This document shows, piece by piece, positions 37,869 to 44,337 of a stretch of DNA of 48,940 nt. The notes under the pieces were generated by a model. That model had not been told where the DNA came from. It was given only the letters and a program-made list of their open reading frames with translations, and searched no databases. The DNA is taken from positions 1 through 48,940 of the IMG/VR virus record IMGVR_UViG_3300037502_002031; one strand, given 5' to 3'. Source of the stretch: a virus. The stretch's first letter is position 1; each line of letters opens with the position of its first letter. Made by a program: the position numbers and the translations under genes.

Positions 37869-37875
37869 TATTTAG
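37869..37875 (-). promoter_or_regulatory. T4-type late promoter box, leaderless arrangement
   Basis: CTAAATACCCGC then ATG at 37863; back-to-back with the early promoter at 37879. Confidence 0.8.
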
Positions 37876-37878
37876 GGC

Positions 37879-37907
37879 TTGACAGCCCACGGTACTTGGT
37901 CTATACT
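37879..37907 (+). promoter_or_regulatory. Sigma70-like promoter before 37916-38359
   Basis: -35 TTGACA (37879-37884), 17 bp, -10 TATACT (37902-37907); ATG 8 bp later, leaderless. Confidence 0.88.
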
Positions 37908-37915
37908 CTGACCTA

Positions 37916-38359
37916 ATGGACAACTCCAACGACACCACCATTCTGCTGCGTAGCCTGATTGACAAGCAAAAGACCGTCATTGATGTGCAGAACCATCGAA
38001 TGATGGGGTACTTGGCGATCATTGATTTCATTTCCACCTTGGCTCGTTCCAAGGAGATTAAGATTCCTATGGACAAGGTTCTTGCCCTGATGGAGGCAAA
38101 GACCGATGCAGACCGCGAAAAGTTGCTCATCTCGTTCAAGATGCAGATCGTTGAAGATGTGCTTGATGAGGCTTATAGCGAGGCAGTTGATTCATTTGAT
38201 TCGTGGCAGAGTGAAACCCCTCCCGTGCATACCGATGACAATTGGAGTTCCCCTGAGTGGGATGATGGTGTTTACGCTCCTCCCACCGAGGAAACCGAAG
38301 AAGACATCACGAAGTGGAAGGTTTTTGACCGAAAGTGGCGGATGTTTGGCGATGGCTAA
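37916..38359 (+). CDS. Hypothetical protein, 147 aa
   Basis: Not recognised. Helical N-terminal domain (TILLRSLIDKQKTVIDVQ), acidic/Trp-rich C-terminal third (DDNWSSPEWDDG). Early-type gene; first of a unit with the two small genes that follow. Confidence 0.8.
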   Translation: MDNSNDTTILLRSLIDKQKTVIDVQNHRMMGYLAIIDFISTLARSKEIKIPMDKVLALMEAKTDADREKLLISFKMQIVEDVLDEAYSEAVDSFDSWQSETPPVHTDDNWSSPEWDDGVYAPPTEETEEDITKWKVFDRKWRMFGDG

Positions 38360-38450
38360 AGCACGAACCCCCAAGAAGGCAACAAAGGCAAAGTCTTCTT
38401 CTAAGGCAAAGAAAGCAAAAGGTCCAAGAAAGGCAGAAAGACCAAAATGA
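38352..38450 (+). CDS. Lys/Ala-rich micro-protein, 32 aa
   Basis: Nearly half Lys/Arg with Ala, Ser and Pro (KARTPKKATKAKSSSKAKK), like a histone H1 tail, and overlapping its neighbours at both ends (8 and 4 bp). The tight coupling supports a real gene; likely nucleic-acid binding. Confidence 0.6.
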   Translation: MAKARTPKKATKAKSSSKAKKAKGPRKAERPK

Positions 38451-38752
38451 GTAACACAATGCTTGACAAGGAATCGATTCGAAAGATGCTGTTTGAAAGT
38501 GCTACCGGCTGTACCATCAAGTTCAAGAAGATTGACGGAACGGAGCGCGTGATGTGGGGTACTTTGAATCCCGAACTCATGCCAAAGGCAGAGAAGAAGG
38601 ACGATGACAAGCCCAAGAAGAACAAGGGTCTCACCGAGAGCAACGATCATGTTGTTGTGTGGGACTTGGAGAAGAACGCTTGGCGTTCATTCCGCTGCGA
38701 TTCGCTCATCGTGATTTTCCGCGAAAAGTTGGAGCAACAGTTTCAGAAATGA
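38447..38752 (+). CDS. SH3-like beta-barrel phage protein, 101 aa
   Basis: Pattern CTIKFKKIDGTERVMWGTLN, a Lys-rich insert, then VVVWDLEKNAWRSFRCDSL: a small beta-barrel protein widespread in T4-like phages, function unknown. Coupled to the upstream micro-protein (ATGA). Confidence 0.8.
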   Translation: MSNTMLDKESIRKMLFESATGCTIKFKKIDGTERVMWGTLNPELMPKAEKKDDDKPKKNKGLTESNDHVVVWDLEKNAWRSFRCDSLIVIFREKLEQQFQK

Positions 38753-38764
38753 CGAGAGCATCTT

Positions 38765-38909
38765 GCGTGGTATCGTAAAGGCGATCTAGGTACATCGACT
38801 GATCAGCGGTATCTGAAAAAGAAGTTAGAGGGGTTCCATGTTATCGGGTAACCGAGGATCGTATTCCTCAACCTCTCTGTTTCGATGGGTTCAAGTCCCA
38901 AGCCACGCT
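38765..38909 (+). ncRNA. tRNA-like RNA C (acceptor, D and T arms; expanded centre)
   Basis: 145 nt between a gene and tRNA-Arg. Ends pair as acceptor GCGTGGT/GCCACGC; the T arm is TGGG-TTCAAGT-CCCA; a D-like arm TCG-TAAAGG-CGA follows the 5' strand. In place of an anticodon arm is about 85 nt with several hairpins (GGTAC/GTATC, GAGGA-TCGTAT-TCCTC, AGAGG/CCTCT). Too small for a self-splicing intron. Compare 8241-8338 and 42718-42830. Folding is by hand. Confidence 0.6.
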
Positions 38910-38914
38910 TTCTT

Positions 38915-38988
38915 GTCCCCGTAGCGCAGTTGGATAGAGCAGTTGCCTTCTAAGCAACAGGTCACAGGTTCGAATCCTGTCGGGGACG
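38915..38988 (+). tRNA. tRNA-Arg (anticodon TCT)
   Basis: Acceptor GTCCCCG/CGGGGAC, anticodon loop CTTCTAA, T loop TTCGAAT. No encoded CCA. Confidence 0.95.
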
Positions 38989-38992
38989 CTTC

Positions 38993-39065
38993 GCTCTCGT
39001 AACTCAGTTGGTAGAGTAGCGGTCTTTTAAACCGCAAGTCATGGGTTCGAACCCCATCGGGAGCA
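38993..39065 (+). tRNA. tRNA-Lys (anticodon TTT)
   Basis: Acceptor GCTCTCG/CGGGAGC, anticodon loop CTTTTAA, T loop TTCGAAC. No encoded CCA. Confidence 0.95.
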
Positions 39066-39068
39066 TTG

Positions 39069-39075
39069 ATAAATA
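39069..39075 (+). promoter_or_regulatory. T4-type late promoter box before 39095-39370
   Basis: GATAAATACCCG, followed by GAAAGGAATTTG and the ATG at 39095. Confidence 0.7.
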
Positions 39076-39094
39076 CCCGAGAAAGGAATTTGAA

Positions 39095-39370
39095 ATGGAT
39101 ACCTCTTTGTACTCTTTCTTCATCACGATCCTTGCCATCGCAGGATGGACAGGAGTCGCCTTGCAGATGCGGGAAAAAGAAAGACAGGAGGACAAGGCAA
39201 AGCAGAAAGAAACGATGGATCATTACGATCTGCGAATCCGTAGCCTTGACGAAAAAATTGAAGAAATGAGAGCGCACATCGAAGATCAGTTTGATGTTCT
39301 TGATGATCAGATGTTTGAACTCAAGTATCACGACCGAAAGAACTCACAACAAACCGCAGGAAAGAAGTAA
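39095..39370 (+). CDS. Membrane-anchored coiled-coil protein, 91 aa
   Basis: One N-terminal transmembrane helix (SLYSFFITILAIAGWTGVAL) and a charged coiled coil (about 25-80, SLDEKIEEMRAHIEDQFDVL). Topology resembles i-spanin-type proteins (inner-membrane anchor plus coiled coil), but no partner is next to it. Late promoter. Confidence 0.78.
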   Translation: MDTSLYSFFITILAIAGWTGVALQMREKERQEDKAKQKETMDHYDLRIRSLDEKIEEMRAHIEDQFDVLDDQMFELKYHDRKNSQQTAGKK

Positions 39371-39374
39371 CTCT

Positions 39375-39445
39375 TCTCCTGTAGTGTAACGGTAGCACAA
39401 GAGGTTTTGATCCTCTTGGTCTAGGTTCGAATCCTAGCGGGAGAA
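39375..39445 (+). tRNA. tRNA-Gln (anticodon TTG)
   Basis: Acceptor TCTCCTG/CGGGAGA, anticodon stem AGAGG/CCTCT with loop TTTTGAT, T loop TTCGAAT. Its 3' GGGAGA doubles as the ribosome site of the next gene. Confidence 0.94.
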
Positions 39446-39449
39446 TTTT

Positions 39450-39794
39450 ATGTCTGACTACAAGACAGAGTGGAATCCCGATGACGATGAAGACGATGAC
39501 ATCGATGACGAAATCGATGGCGGTGATGATATCGAAGAGTGGGATGAAGAAGACGATCTGCATGATGCCGGTGAATTCCCCTTGACAGAAGATACCGAGG
39601 AGGAAATTCTCTTTCGGACGGCATTGATCGAATTCGGATTCAAGTTCAGCGAATATGTACGAGAAGTCGATCCTGAACTGTGGAAGCGGGGCATTGATTA
39701 TGCGGTGACTTTTACCAAGGTCGAAGGAGTAGAATTCCACAGCGATCCTGACCATAAGGGGAAGACAGGCGACAGTCCCCCGCCCACTACATAA
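39450..39794 (+). CDS. Highly acidic protein, 114 aa
   Basis: Residues 8-45 are mainly Asp/Glu, then a helical domain (ILFRTALIEFGFKFSEYV; PELWKRGIDYAVTF). Could be a DNA mimic or chaperone-like protein. The only visible ribosome site lies in the tRNA-Gln 3' end. Confidence 0.78.
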   Translation: MSDYKTEWNPDDDEDDDIDDEIDGGDDIEEWDEEDDLHDAGEFPLTEDTEEEILFRTALIEFGFKFSEYVREVDPELWKRGIDYAVTFTKVEGVEFHSDPDHKGKTGDSPPPTT

Positions 39795-39798
39795 GAGC

Positions 39799-40326
39799 AT
39801 GAGAGACTTCCAAACACACATAAACGAAATGCCAATCGGCACCATCTATTGCGACATGGATGGTGTTCTTGTCGATATCATCGGCGGCATGACTCGCCTT
39901 GCAGGAATACCGCGTCTTGAGCCAAAGAACTTTGAGTCATGGCTCGAAAAGAACAAGAAAAAGTTCGACAATGAGCATCCCAACCTGTTTGCCCATCTGC
40001 CTTGGATGTCGGATGGCAAGAGGCTATGGTCTTACATTGTGAGATACAATGCTCACATACTTTCTGCACACACAAAGTCTTGGCAACCGTCCTCCAAGGA
40101 GGACAAGATGGCGTGGATCAAGGCTCATATGAGTCCCGTTCCGCAGCACATTCATTTGGTGCTTCGCAAGGACAAGCAGAAATATGCAAAAAGCAACGGC
40201 ATTCCAAATGTTCTGATCGATGACTATGAGTCAAACATCAAAGAATGGAATGCGGCGGGTGGAATCGGCATCCTACATAAGAGTGCAGAGGACACTATTC
40301 AGCGACTGAAAAAACTTGGTTATTGA
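39799..40326 (+). CDS. HAD-superfamily hydrolase with capsid-targeting-like leader
   Basis: 175 aa. MRDFQTHINE precedes the HAD motif I (YCDMDGVLVD, nucleophile and acid Asp), with later VLIDDYESNIKEW carrying the motif IV Asp pair. The DMDGVLVD form is typical of 5'(3')-deoxyribonucleotidases, so a dNMP phosphatase is the best guess. The leader suggests it may be packaged, unlike a simple pool enzyme. Confidence 0.82.
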   Translation: MRDFQTHINEMPIGTIYCDMDGVLVDIIGGMTRLAGIPRLEPKNFESWLEKNKKKFDNEHPNLFAHLPWMSDGKRLWSYIVRYNAHILSAHTKSWQPSSKEDKMAWIKAHMSPVPQHIHLVLRKDKQKYAKSNGIPNVLIDDYESNIKEWNAAGGIGILHKSAEDTIQRLKKLGY

Positions 40327-40340
40327 AAGGCGATTTCGTT

Positions 40341-41336
40341 ATGAAGACAGCATTGATCACGGGGGTCAACGGACAAGACGGTTCGTACTTGGCAGAACTT
40401 CTACTTGAGAAGGGATACCGAGTAATCGGTCTGAAGCGCAGAACTTCGACAATCAGCACGGGGCGCATTGATCACCTAATGGAGAATTCAAACTTCTCCG
40501 TCAAGTATTACGATCTACACGATGCATATTTCATCAATCACATCCTCAAGGAGGAAAAGATTGACGAGATTTACAACCTTGCAGCACAGAGCCATGTCGC
40601 AGTTTCGTTTGAGATTCCAGACTACACTTCTGACGGTATCTGCCGTGGAACTCTCAACATTCTGAATGCGATTCGCAACATCTCGCCAACGACAAGAATG
40701 TATCAGGCTTCGTCATCGGAGATGTTTGGTGACAGCACCGATTATGATCCTGTTCGTGGGTACAACGAGAACAGCCGCATGATGCCCGTTTCGCCCTATG
40801 CCGTAGCCAAGTTGTATGCCCATCAGATGGTGAATGTCTATCGCAAGGCATATGGATTGCACCTGTCTTCGGGCATTCTGTTCAACCACGAAAGCCCACG
40901 CCGTGGCGAGACATTCGTCACACGCAAGATCACGATGGCAGCAGCCAAGATCAAGAAGGGGTTGCAAAAAGATTTGCGTCTAGGCAACCTTGATGCAAAG
41001 CGCGATTGGGGTCATGCCAAGGATTATGTGAACGCGATGTGGCTCATGTTGCAGACGGACAAGCCCGATGATTATGTCATTGCAACAGGAGAGACCTACA
41101 GCGTTGAGCAATTCCTCACGGAGGTCTTTGGATATGCAGGATTGGGAGATTGGCGCAACTATGTCAAGATCGATCCCCGACTGAAGCGTCCAAACGAGGT
41201 TCCATATCTACTTGGGGACTCCACCAAGGCACGGACTTTGCTTGGTTGGAAGCCCGAATACAACATGCAGATGCTTGCACGAAGAATGTTTGATTCCGAC
41301 TGCGCCATGCTTGATTGCGGTGCAGTCATCTATTGA
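40341..41336 (+). CDS. gmd: GDP-mannose 4,6-dehydratase
   Basis: 331 aa short-chain dehydrogenase/reductase converting GDP-mannose to GDP-4-keto-6-deoxymannose, the first step to GDP-fucose and related sugars. Rossmann motif GVNGQDG at 8-14, SSSEMFG with catalytic Ser/Glu, and Y-x3-K in SPYAVAKLYAHQM. Aligns by pattern with bacterial Gmd (about 370 aa). No GDP-fucose synthase is next to it, so it probably feeds a host or distant phage pathway that alters surface or virion glycans. Confidence 0.93.
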   Translation: MKTALITGVNGQDGSYLAELLLEKGYRVIGLKRRTSTISTGRIDHLMENSNFSVKYYDLHDAYFINHILKEEKIDEIYNLAAQSHVAVSFEIPDYTSDGICRGTLNILNAIRNISPTTRMYQASSSEMFGDSTDYDPVRGYNENSRMMPVSPYAVAKLYAHQMVNVYRKAYGLHLSSGILFNHESPRRGETFVTRKITMAAAKIKKGLQKDLRLGNLDAKRDWGHAKDYVNAMWLMLQTDKPDDYVIATGETYSVEQFLTEVFGYAGLGDWRNYVKIDPRLKRPNEVPYLLGDSTKARTLLGWKPEYNMQMLARRMFDSDCAMLDCGAVIY

Positions 41337-41345
41337 GGAGAAGCA

Positions 41346-41558
41346 ATGAGCAACTACACGCCAGGTCAAGGTTACAAGGACGGATTCAATGATCGCATGA
41401 GCGGTCTTCCCAACAAGGCAGAGTCAAAGTTTGGTTTTTCAAAGACTGCATACGATCAGGAATATCTCACAGGCTACGCTGACGCTGAACGAAGGGTTCT
41501 TGAAAATGCAAGAAACGAAGTCAACGAGCAGCGCAAGTATTTGGCAGAGAATTCTTAA
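41346..41558 (+). CDS. Hypothetical protein, 70 aa
   Basis: Not recognised. Two repeats of a Y-x2-G-F/Y motif (GYKDGFND; YLTGYADAERR) and a charged C-terminal helix. Follows gmd by 9 bp with GAGGAGAAGC as ribosome site. Confidence 0.75.
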   Translation: MSNYTPGQGYKDGFNDRMSGLPNKAESKFGFSKTAYDQEYLTGYADAERRVLENARNEVNEQRKYLAENS

Positions 41559-41586
41559 AGTTTGAGTGGCGAACGGTGATTCTATC

Positions 41587-41593
41587 CTAAATA
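41587..41593 (+). promoter_or_regulatory. T4-type late promoter box before the Dps-like gene
   Basis: CTAAATAAAACTCTAGGAG, about 20 bp before the ATG at 41613. Confidence 0.7.
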
Positions 41594-41612
41594 AAACTCT
41601 AGGAGACTAATC

Positions 41613-41972
41613 ATGCATATCAGCACATTCCTCACCATTCAGGCACAACTGCGTATCCTTCATTGGCAAACCAAGTCCTATGCCGAGCATCAGGCTCTTG
41701 GCAAGGCTTACGATGCATTGGATGATCTCATTGACCAATTTGTTGAGGTTCACTCTGGCAAGTATGGTAACACCCTAGCCAAGACCAATTTTCAATTTAC
41801 GGCATCGAATTACAAGGATTCGAATGTCATGGCTCTCATGGATTCTTACATTGCTTATTTGACAAATGAGTTGCCGCTGATTTGCAAAGAGGGCGATTCC
41901 GATCTTTTAAACATTCGGGACGAAATGCTTGCTGTCATCAATCAGACCAAGTATTTGCTGCGGCTCTCTTGA
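41613..41972 (+). CDS. Ferritin/Dps-like helical protein (DUF5856-like), 119 aa
   Basis: Pattern LRILHWQTKSYAEHQALGKAYD resembles the first Dps helix pair (HW ... H ... Y), followed by LDDLIDQFVEV. It is a four-helix bundle by pattern and is widespread in T4-like phages of aquatic bacteria. Metal storage or DNA binding is possible but key ferroxidase residues cannot be confirmed. Confidence 0.72.
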   Translation: MHISTFLTIQAQLRILHWQTKSYAEHQALGKAYDALDDLIDQFVEVHSGKYGNTLAKTNFQFTASNYKDSNVMALMDSYIAYLTNELPLICKEGDSDLLNIRDEMLAVINQTKYLLRLS

Positions 41973-41997
41973 CTGAACCGTACCGATAGGGTATAGT
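41969..41997 (+). promoter_or_regulatory. Sigma70-like promoter before 42005-42355
   Basis: -35 TTGACT (41969-41974), 17 bp, -10 TATAGT (41992-41997); ATG 7 bp later, leaderless. The -35 overlaps the Dps-like stop. Confidence 0.88.
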
Positions 41998-42004
41998 CTT
42001 ACAT

Positions 42005-42355
42005 ATGAATCAGAACTCATCCGAGGAAGTCCTTCCGTGGATTATGTCATCGTTCAACTCGCGTTACGGTGATCGCCGTACCGTGTGGAAGACTTCCGCC
42101 AACGAATACAAGTTGACGGGAAAGATGCGCTACTGCCGTACAGGTGGTGACTCAAAGCGCGTCCTTTACATGGATCCCGAGGGTGGTCCTTTCATCTGCG
42201 TAGGGGATGCAATTGCCGATCTTGGCGTAGTGTCCGACACACGCTACATCTCCGAAGTCAAGGGTCTTGGCACGGAGAAGGATACGATGACAGGCGAAGA
42301 ACTATCCGTCATTGGCATCAAGGTTTCAGCCATTCGTGAGAAGGTTGAACTCTGA
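42005..42355 (+). CDS. Hypothetical protein, 116 aa
   Basis: Not recognised. Polar N-terminus, then a beta-rich region with RVLYMDPEGGPFICVG and a terminal VIGIKVSAIREKVEL. Early-type gene, coupled to the next by TGATG. Confidence 0.78.
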   Translation: MNQNSSEEVLPWIMSSFNSRYGDRRTVWKTSANEYKLTGKMRYCRTGGDSKRVLYMDPEGGPFICVGDAIADLGVVSDTRYISEVKGLGTEKDTMTGEELSVIGIKVSAIREKVEL

Positions 42356-42525
42356 TGGTCAATGGCGAAGCAGGAAAGGGCGATTCGTATCGCCCCGTTG
42401 ACCGCACGATGTGGTCAAAAAATTGGGACGCAATCTTCGGCAAGAAGAAGAAGGCTACCAAGAAGGTCAGGAAGACCGATTCATTTAACCGTTCCAGAAA
42501 GGAGAATACAAATGGACAAGGTTAA
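42355..42525 (+). CDS. Small basic protein, 56 aa
   Basis: Contains DRTMWSKNWDAIFGKKKKATKKVRK: a Trp/Phe segment followed by a Lys cluster. Start and stop codons overlap its neighbours (1 bp upstream, 14 bp downstream), supporting expression. Confidence 0.65.
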   Translation: MVNGEAGKGDSYRPVDRTMWSKNWDAIFGKKKKATKKVRKTDSFNRSRKENTNGQG

Positions 42526-42706
42526 GACAGGTGTTTGCCCCGTTACTGGTGGTTGTGACAAGGTTTCGTGCCTTCTATCGAAGGTCGGAGTCACTCGCAG
42601 CCTCCTCATCACTCTCGCCCTCCTCCCGTTCGCGTGGAAGGGCGCAGTCCTCTGCGCTGATGCGTTGAAGGCTGTTTGGAACATCGCCACTAGCGCGGTG
42701 AACTGA
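42512..42706 (+). CDS. Small membrane protein, 64 aa
   Basis: Cys-bearing N-terminus (CPVTGGCDKVSC), then a hydrophobic stretch SLLITLALLPFAWKGAVLCA. AGAAAGGAG site. Function unknown. Confidence 0.72.
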   Translation: MDKVKTGVCPVTGGCDKVSCLLSKVGVTRSLLITLALLPFAWKGAVLCADALKAVWNIATSAVN

Positions 42707-42717
42707 TTCTCTTTTTT

Positions 42718-42830
42718 GGTTAGCGGCGTGGTATGAACACGCGGAGTTGAGAAGACTCGCATCGGCGTAAAACGGTCTACTGCAAATTGACCGACAAAGC
42801 CGGAAAGAAGGTGCAAATCCTTCCTAACCT
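42718..42830 (+). ncRNA. tRNA-like RNA B, next to tmRNA
   Basis: 113 nt ending 5 bp before the tmRNA. GGTTAG/CTAACC forms a 6-bp end helix; GAAGG-TGCAAAT-CCTTC is a T-arm-like hairpin stacked on it; GCGTG-GTATGAA-CACGC and GAGT-TGAGAAG-ACTC hairpins and a CGGTC/GACCG arm fill the centre. It shares the TGCAARU T loop with the element at 8241. No anticodon arm with U33 could be found. Confidence 0.55.
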
Positions 42831-42835
42831 TTTTC

Positions 42836-43174
42836 GGGGATGAACAGGTTTCGATTGGATGGTCAAAAGAACGGAGCATGACGAAGAAGATTGCTAGGCT
42901 TCGTAAAAATGCAATCAAACAAGAACTGCCAACCGCAGACTTGCCCTCGCTGCTTGATCAGCGAACGAATCGCAACTGACCCCGATATGGGGCGATTCGC
43001 AATCATCGGGACTTGAGCCACAAGCCTCCATCGTGCTTGGGTTCATAAGACGAACGATGGAAAACTTGCCAAGGGTGTCCATGCCCAAGGCATTTCAAAC
43101 TCACATGGACTAATCATGTAGCCGCCGCTCTGGCGCACCATTTCAACACAGGGGTTCGACTCCCCTCATCTCCA
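42836..43174 (+). ncRNA. ssrA: tmRNA (transfer-messenger RNA)
   Basis: 339 nt. Acceptor GGGGATG/CATCTCC, T arm AGGGG-TTCGACT-CCCCT and a 3' A (no encoded CCA). The 5' region has the conserved GGTTTCGATTGG ... GAGCATGACGAAG, and the 3' part CATGTAG, as in bacterial tmRNA. The tag frame at 42928-42957 reads Ala-Asn-Arg-Arg-Leu-Ala-Leu-Ala-Ala-stop, the ALAA end being the ClpXP degron; the -4 A before the resume codon is kept. The stem CGAATCG/CGATTCG after the tag matches helix 5. It rescues stalled ribosomes, possibly with phage-biased tagging. Confidence 0.93.
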
Positions 43175-43191
43175 TTACGAAAGGAACTTCA

Positions 43192-43386
43192 ATGGACATC
43201 GAAGATTTCATAATCCATGCGAACATAGGAGAGTTCGCCCGAAAGGTTGCATGGATAGTGCAGTTGGAGGACGAAGGGAAATTCACATCGTCCAAGGCGT
43301 TTGAAGAGATCAAGAAACTCTACATACAATTGAAGGAAACAAAGGAACTTGCAGGAGAAAGCAATGCAGCAGGAAGATCGATTTGA
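43192..43386 (+). CDS. Hypothetical protein, 64 aa
   Basis: Not recognised. Helical (ANIGEFARKVAWIVQLEDEG; FEEIKKLYIQLKETKE). CGAAAGGAAC site directly after the tmRNA. Confidence 0.75.
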   Translation: MDIEDFIIHANIGEFARKVAWIVQLEDEGKFTSSKAFEEIKKLYIQLKETKELAGESNAAGRSI

Positions 43387-44017
43387 CAGACAACCACTCA
43401 ATGAGGTTTCGCTTTCGAGAATTGCTTCTCATGTCAAGAACCGCCCGTTTACTCTCCTTACTGCATTCCGTTTCAAGGACAAGCAAACAGGAGAACCAAT
43501 CTCACTTCAAACCAATCGAACCAACAACGCAAAACTTGAAAATGACATTCGTGCTGCGGGGTTTGGGTTCGAAAAACTGATTGGTCGCTACGAAGAGGAT
43601 TATGGCAACGAAAAGGTCATGGTCACCGAGGAATCCTTCATGGTGATTGGACGAGACAACAGCCCTGCAACAGTAGGCGGCGTAAAGGGCTTTGCCAAGA
43701 AAATGGGACAGAAGTACGGTCAGGATTGCGTACTCTTCAAGGATCCGAATCAGGAAGAAGCGGTGCTGATCGGTACACGCGAGGGAGCCTGGCCAGGTCT
43801 TGGAATCGTTGCTCCTGTCGGAAAGTTCAATCCGATGCGACTCAACGGAATTTACACCGAACTCATCAAGGGCAAGAACTCAACAACTGCCCGTGGGTTC
43901 AAGTTTGAGCATGTCGAAACCCCGCTTTCAATTGTTGAAATCTGGGCAAAGAAACTACAGAGAAAGTTGAAGTCTGAAGATTATGGAAGAGACACAGAAG
44001 ACGAAGAAGTGGGATGA
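43364..44017 (+). CDS. DUF3293-like protein, 217 aa
   Basis: Pattern FTLLTAFRFKDKQ, then NNAKLENDIRAAGFGFEKLIG, ESFMVIGRD, the QDCVLFKD motif and a C-terminal GFKFEHVETP: resembles DUF3293-type proteins that occur in T4-like phages, function unknown. Start at 43364 (AGGAGAAAGC) overlaps the previous gene by 23 bp. Confidence 0.68.
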   Translation: MQQEDRFDRQPLNEVSLSRIASHVKNRPFTLLTAFRFKDKQTGEPISLQTNRTNNAKLENDIRAAGFGFEKLIGRYEEDYGNEKVMVTEESFMVIGRDNSPATVGGVKGFAKKMGQKYGQDCVLFKDPNQEEAVLIGTREGAWPGLGIVAPVGKFNPMRLNGIYTELIKGKNSTTARGFKFEHVETPLSIVEIWAKKLQRKLKSEDYGRDTEDEEVG

Positions 44018-44285
44018 CATCAAGCCGAGAATCGAAGAGACTCTCAAGGCTGACGATTTTCAGGACGCATTCATCGGGGTAATTAGACGCTGTGGCAAGC
44101 CCGCGATGTTCGTCTATGAGTATCAGAAGTGCATTGAAATTCTGATGTCAAAGGGTATTCCCACCGAAGAGGAAGCAATCGAATACATGGAATTCAATGT
44201 CGTTGGGGCTTGGCATGGGGAAGGAACGCCTGGCTTCATGGTTCGTTGCTCAATGCAGGAAATCCTTGAAGCCGCCGAGGATTGA
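43983..44285 (+). CDS. Hypothetical protein, 100 aa
   Basis: Not recognised. Helical N-terminus, then PAMFVYEYQKCIEILMSKGI and AIEYMEFNVVGAW. It starts 35 bp inside the previous gene; an alternative start further in is possible. Confidence 0.75.
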   Translation: MEETQKTKKWDDIKPRIEETLKADDFQDAFIGVIRRCGKPAMFVYEYQKCIEILMSKGIPTEEEAIEYMEFNVVGAWHGEGTPGFMVRCSMQEILEAAED

Positions 44286-44305
44286 TTTTCAACATTAAGG
44301 TACGG

Positions 44306-44334
44306 TTCAATTTCCCTCAAGGTGAACATACTGT
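44306..44334 (+). promoter_or_regulatory. Weak sigma70-like promoter before 44338-44610
   Basis: -35 TTCAAT (44306-44311), 17 bp, -10 TACTGT (44329-44334); ATG 3 bp later. Confidence 0.4.
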
Positions 44335-44337
44335 CCT

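Noticed and set aside
38765-38909. tRNA interrupted by a group I intron
   Set aside because: The central insert is about 85 nt, far too small for a self-splicing intron, and no intron core was seen.
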